A stretch of DNA of 64,000 bases from Zychaea mexicana. Lineage: Eukaryota > Mucoromycota > Mucoromycetes > Mucorales > Lichtheimiaceae. The position numbers were made by a program, and so were the translations under genes. Below are positions 59,101 to 64,000 of this stretch, one piece after another. The DNA lies in the NCBI RefSeq assembly GCF_025766255.1, contig NW_026516769.1, positions 1-64,000 on the forward strand, written 5' to 3'. The notes beneath the pieces are model-generated. The model saw only the letters and a list, made by a program, of their open reading frames with translations, had not been told where the DNA came from and did not search any database. The stretch's first letter is position 1, and every line of letters starts with the position of its first letter.

Positions 59101-62100
59101 ACATTGTTTCGAAAGATGCTCGTGCCAGAGCCTTTTCAACAGCCACAGCAACGAGGTGAATCGGCCAAAAAGGTGTCGGTACTCAAGGTTCAGCTTCAAG
59201 TCAACCGCACGGATGTGTCATTCACCTTGCCCAACGAAACCAAGCTCTATTTGCGGATGGATGAGGTTCGATTACTGCATCAAAGCGGTGCAGGCATGAG
59301 CGATACGAAACAGCAGCCTATCGTTGCTGCGCGTAACGTTATGTTGTTTGGACTGTCACCTATCGAGGCGAGCAAGTGGGAGCAGCTCATCGAACTGGAC
59401 AATATCGGCTTCAGTCGGGTACATGACCAAGGCCAGACGATCAACCAGTTGGCCATATCCAAACTGTTCTTGCGGGTTCCTTACAAGTTTGCAGTTTCAA
59501 ATATCGTTGACAATGCTGTTACCTTCACAAAGGGTCTCAAAGCGATGCATGGTCGATTTTCTGGTGTACATCCATTCACGTACTTGGGTCCATCGGTGTC
59601 ATCGGGTCCGCGAAAAGTACCAAACATGTGCCTCAAGTGCGGCACATTGCGCTTACAGTTCGATGATGATCCATTTGAAGCACGTCTACGGATGATCTGG
59701 CGGACCGGATTGACAGAACAGTTAAACAGACTGGCCCTGGACGAGGCATTCGATGCAAAGGCGCAGACAATCATGCAAACCTCAAATGTGAAGGAGACCT
59801 CTAGACAAGGGATTGACAATGACCAGGCCAGAAATCATTTCTTAAGCGCGGACCAGCCTAAAGCAAGTAGCAGCAGCAGCAGCAGAACAATTGGCGAGAA
59901 TGTAGCAGGAGGAAACGAGAGCGACGATACGGCGGATGCACATGTGAATGAGGTCTGGCAGATGTTGCAGGAGCACAACTCAGCGACTTGGATCAAGCAC
60001 ATCAATGCAGCTGTTCTTCAGGAGGAAAATGACCACGACAAATCTAGGATTTCTGATTATTCACGGCTGGGTCAACTCAACGACATATATGACGACGATG
60101 GGCAGAACGACGTTGCGAGCCTCTTTTTAATCGAAACGCTGCCTTTACCGCCGCACCCACCTTTGTTTGATTTCACAATCATGAATATGACGCTCCATGT
60201 CAGCTTGCCCGACTTTCCACTCGAAGATACCCGCTTGTTTGTGCACCAGAATGGCAAAGGGATCCCCATCGACACCGAGTTTACGACGCTGATGCCGTTC
60301 CGCTTGGATTGGAAAGCGGGTGAAACATGGGCGCAAATTCGAGATTATCCACTGCCAATGCTACTGGTGCCGCCCCCCAAGGACGAGGGCCAGGTATCAT
60401 GGTCACTTTTGGGTAACTACGTTTTGGGAGATGAGCTTGGCAGTTTGGATGCAACAAGACAGATTACGATACCCATCATTGATACCCCGAACTGTACCAT
60501 GGATATTGCCCGGACAAGCTCTCCTACCAAGTTCTATTCTATCGTCAATATTGATGTCCACACTCCAGATATGTCCACAATATCGTGGTCAGTACCCTAT
60601 CAGCCGGCGATCCAGGATATCTCGAGGACCTTTGATTCATTTACCCGACCACCTGTGGATCCGTCATCAAAGATAGGCTTTTGGGACAAGATCCGACTCA
60701 TCATTCATACCAAAACCAAGATATCCTTCGTTGGCGGCGGTGACTTTGCATTTTTGATGAAAGGCACGCGTGATCCCTACGAAACAAGCGAACGCGGTTT
60801 TGGACTCGCCAAGGTGTGGAGCAACGACGTGGTTTGGCTTCTTGGGCACGATAATCCGGACCGCGAGTTCTTGCAAATTATCAGTCGTGATTACGCATTT
60901 GGTGTGCCTGATCTGATCCATGGCGGGTACACATCGACATATATCCTTCCGAGAATCTCAAGGCCAACGGATCCAGACAAACAAGAAAAACAGGATGACA
61001 ACGAACTTTGTGCACCGAAACGCACGCGTACCCTGACTTCTCTGCTTACTGAACAGAGGTCCGACCCGCGCTTTGTGAAGGTGGCTCTCAAGCTGACGGA
61101 TGGGATTCGCATGGGTATAGGCTGCCAGCTCGAACGTGTGTGTCCGCCTGGATGTCCCAAGTGCGACGACAATGAAGACATCAGGCGCGTTTCGATGTAC
61201 ACGCGATCAGATATGGCAAGGTGCCGTTTCCTCACTTTTCTGCCGCATTATGAAGTTCGGATGAAGACTCCAAGAGCTGTGCAGGCTATGGGCGAGAAGG
61301 CAAAGGTACGAAAATAAATCTTCTATATCTCTATATAACTAGAGAGACTTAATACTAACTGAGTCACTTTCTTTAGCATTATGATGCCTATGAGGGCTTC
61401 CGATCCAATTTTATTCACCTGTCAATCAGCATTGTCAAGATCTCAGCTGAAAAGCCAGACAAGGTCGATATCACAAATGCAACGATGAACTCGATGCACT
61501 TGACGCCTGGCTTTATTGATCATTTCGTTACTTGGTTCCGACTCTTTGGTGGTGCTATGAGCTATCCAATGCGCAACGGTGCTCTATTCCCACGAGCCGA
61601 TCCACGACCGACTAAGAAGTTTGGCAAGCACATGCGAAGCATGAAATACAAGGTCATGCTGCATCCGCTGACGATCGGCTACTTTTACAAGGATCAAAAC
61701 GCAGTGGATGACAAGAGGCTAGAAGAAACAGGTGACTCTGTGGGTCTTAAGGCATTAGTCTCGGCATTCAACGTTGATATCCATCAGCGTCGAGAAATTA
61801 CAGACGTCGAAAACCATAAGCTGGATCAGAAACGACTCAAGGCAAATTGGCCCATGCATGAGGCCGAAGTGCATTTGAAGAGCATTGATCTCCGAGCAGT
61901 ACGGGCAAAATATTCAGCTAATGGTGTATCCAGTCAACATAGCGCTCCTAGTATAGCTGTGGGTGGTCTCAGCGAGTCGAGCGACAGCAGCGTTGATCCG
62001 GATTTGATGGATGGAATGGACCGTTTCGAGGACGAGGACACTGGACCGTCTGATTGGGTGGACTTTGATGACTTTGTGGAGCTCCAGGTTCTAAGTCCTG

Positions 62101-64000
62101 ACAATGCGCCTATAGTCCAAGTTCTTCCATTCGCATACTCTCCTTGCCTTTACTATCTCAAGCAAACAAACCGCGCGGATCGAGAGAAGTATCGGTATCT
62201 ACGCAATACACATAACTGTATCATGGGAACTGCTGGTGGTAAGTTGCCTAGCAATCTGCAGTTTTTGTATCGTATCGCAAGTAAGCTAACCGTTCTTCAT
62301 TTGCCATAATGTAAAAGATACACGTGAAATTCAAATGGGTATTGTGCGACAACGCCATAAAAACATTGATGTCCAGATCAAAAAGCATCAAGCTCGGATA
62401 CATACAGTGCGAAGCAAGCTAGCTGATCAAGAAGATGAAAAGCTCCAGAACGAGGTAGCAAAAAATTCTTATAACTAGTAGCAATAGAACTCAAGAATTA
62501 ACACATATGCTCTTTACCTCAGTCTGATGCAATGGCCGATAAAACCGAGATCCTGTTTGAAAAGAGGGCACTGTTGGAACGCTGTCTAAAAGATTTATCG
62601 ACGCAGACGATGCCGAATGTTTCTGGAGGCAACAGTGTCAGCGAACAAGACTCTTATTCAAGCTCAACGTTACTCAGACCCGATTCGCTATGGGAGGATT
62701 TGATGGGACATTTCAAGCAGCGGTGCATTGTTCACAATCCGCAAATCATCTGGAACAATGCTGTACGCAATATTGTTTATCATTTTTTGGATGTCCGAGC
62801 TCACCGCCGTGCCTTGGACTACTACACCTCTATGCGTGCTGTCAAGTTCTTGCGTGACTTGATCGAGACTTCACAAAAGGAACGCGAGTCATGGAAGCGG
62901 GATAGTGTGGTGATGAACGACGATGACGATACAAACTTTGACAGCCGTATGGCCGAAGAGCTGATCCAAAAGCTACTTGCCGAACAGCATACCAGATTTG
63001 TTGCCCTCAACGAGACCGAGGAGGATATTGAAAAGAACAAAACTATCGACATGGATATGCCAACCGGGAAGGTCAATGATCCAGAAACGCAGAAAAACAG
63101 CATTCCTAGCGGGTATGAAATGAAGAGCAGCTACCTTATCGACTTGTTGCATCCACAAATCAGTCTACAGAGTGATCGTGATCCAGACAGTCTTGTTATC
63201 GTTGCCAACGAGCGTATCCAAGTGAAAGGTTTCAATATTTTTGATGTCAATGGTGCCGATGTCGAAGAAATGGACCTTGTCAAGAACAGAACCATCGTCA
63301 GTCTAGATAACTCGCAGGTCTTTGTGGCCAAGAAGGAACGATTCGACACAGTGGACCTCTTGTTTGACAATCATTATGGTGCAAAGCATACCGATCGATG
63401 GCTTGCATGGGTTCCTCCAGAAATGCTCATAAAATATGATAACAAATCGAGCCAATTTCAACGAGTGGCAAAACGTCTTGCGGCTACAGTTCAATACGAT
63501 AAGTATAACCAACTGCGTTTCAAAACGAATCCGACTGCATTTGCGCAAATCCATCCCTTTGAAGATCGTTGCGACAACGTGCATCTGAATATACCCAAAC
63601 TTTCGTTGAACGCCAACTCGAGTCAATACAATGCTATCTTTGAGGTAGTGACCGATTTGCTACTGTACAAGGAGCCTGCCAAAAAAGAGCGGCTGGCGCG
63701 TCTTCGAGAGATCATGATGGCTGCCGACAGAAACAGCATTGACAAGGCTATCGATCGAATCATCACGCTGCAAGACCGCGTCCGCCAACTGAACGAGACA
63801 TACACACAGTATAGACTAAATCTATCACATCTTGATCAAAACCGAGTAGACGAGTTCCGCGCTATACGAGCATCCAAGTACGAGCACTGTGAGGAACTGT
63901 ACCTCGGCATGGAAGCTATCAAATTGACCCAGCAGAGCAATACGCGTAAAAACTACCACGAACCCAAAACGAATCTCAAGTTTGTCTTTGTCGCGGGGAG
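56197..64000 (+). CDS. FMP27: Bridge-like lipid-transfer protein Fmp27/Hobbit (3' end missing)
   Basis: Exons are 56197-61305, 61377-62238, 62318-62454 and 62523 to beyond 64000; about 2528 codons are visible and the frame is still open at the edge. Full-length members are about 2600-2900 residues. The N terminus has one membrane helix (ALILLFALTTLYLLRWLL) that anchors the protein in the ER. It is followed by the long beta-rich groove region with disordered inserts. The diagnostic GFWDK motif is at residues 1494-1498, followed by KIRLIIHTK. Exon 2 encodes the HLTPGFIDHFVTWFRLFGGAMS segment, and exon 3 TREIQMGIVRQRH. Hobbit/SABRE/BLTP2 proteins form hydrophobic bridges moving lipid between ER and plasma membrane contacts. 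For intron 2 the GTAAGT donor at 62239 (79-nt intron) is preferred over one at 62281, which would leave only 37 nt. Confidence 0.95.

Noticed and set aside
62281..62317. A 37-nt intron in FMP27
   Set aside because: The in-phase GTAAGT donor at 62239 gives a 79-nt intron and the better junction AGDTREIQMG.

Overview
This is nuclear DNA from a filamentous fungus, most likely an early-diverging one (Mucoromycota, order Mucorales). That assignment is inferred from gene density, gene content, many short GT-AG introns (mostly 60-130 nt, often with a CTAAC-type branch site), pyrimidine-rich 5' leaders and protein similarity to fungal families; no taxonomic marker gene is present. Fifteen genes were resolved, fourteen complete and one cut by the right edge; three of these products have no confident family, and a sixteenth gene has only a weakly recognised function. 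I assembled exon structures by hand from splice sites, reading frame and family motifs, and list exon coordinates in each entry. No tRNA, rRNA, CRISPR array, intact transposon or virus-derived gene was found.

Layout. 0.4-5.1 kb: full-size PDR-type ABC transporter (+). 6.4-8.5 kb: ESCRT-I subunit VPS23 (+), converging on the ERMES subunit MDM12 (-, 8.6-10.0 kb). 10.0-17.2 kb: a gene-poor stretch holding one small Cys-rich gene (-, 12.2-12.6 kb). 17.2-27.6 kb: four genes on the minus strand: copper P-type ATPase CCC2, an F-box/LRR protein, a UBE3D/Ipa1-type protein and an aldehyde dehydrogenase. 29.2-29.8 kb: an unrecognised intronless gene (-). 29.8-34.2 kb: unresolved, with coding-like fragments mainly on the minus strand. 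34.2-42.2 kb: five plus-strand genes: EBP2 (rRNA processing), ARE-type sterol O-acyltransferase, LTA4H-type M1 aminopeptidase, and an integrase-N-domain-like protein, followed by TTI1 (-, 42.4-45.8 kb). TTI1 and THP3 (+, 46.0-48.8 kb) are divergent and share about 260 bp. 49.0-51.0 kb: a tail-anchored coiled-coil protein (-) with a motif like the dynein-adaptor CC1 box. 53.4-55.6 kb: SET-domain methyltransferase (+). 56.2 kb to the end: FMP27/Hobbit bridge-like lipid-transfer protein (+, 3' end missing).

The genes are mostly unrelated housekeeping functions, as expected for a eukaryotic chromosome; there is no biosynthetic cluster. Several touch membrane-contact and lipid biology (MDM12, ARE, FMP27) and membrane trafficking (VPS23), but their proximity is probably chance.

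The most unusual items are: a copper ATPase with seven N-terminal metal-binding domains and a seven-cysteine insertion in its cytoplasmic catalytic region, with a 19-bp duplicated promoter element containing a Mac1-like core; a membrane-anchored protein with a CC1-box-like AAxxG motif and a duplicated AWxKEL motif; a small protein made of two near-identical CxxC-CxxC modules; a recombinase-type SAM-like domain without a catalytic domain; a GC-AG intron in VPS23; and 13-nt and 20-nt micro-exons.
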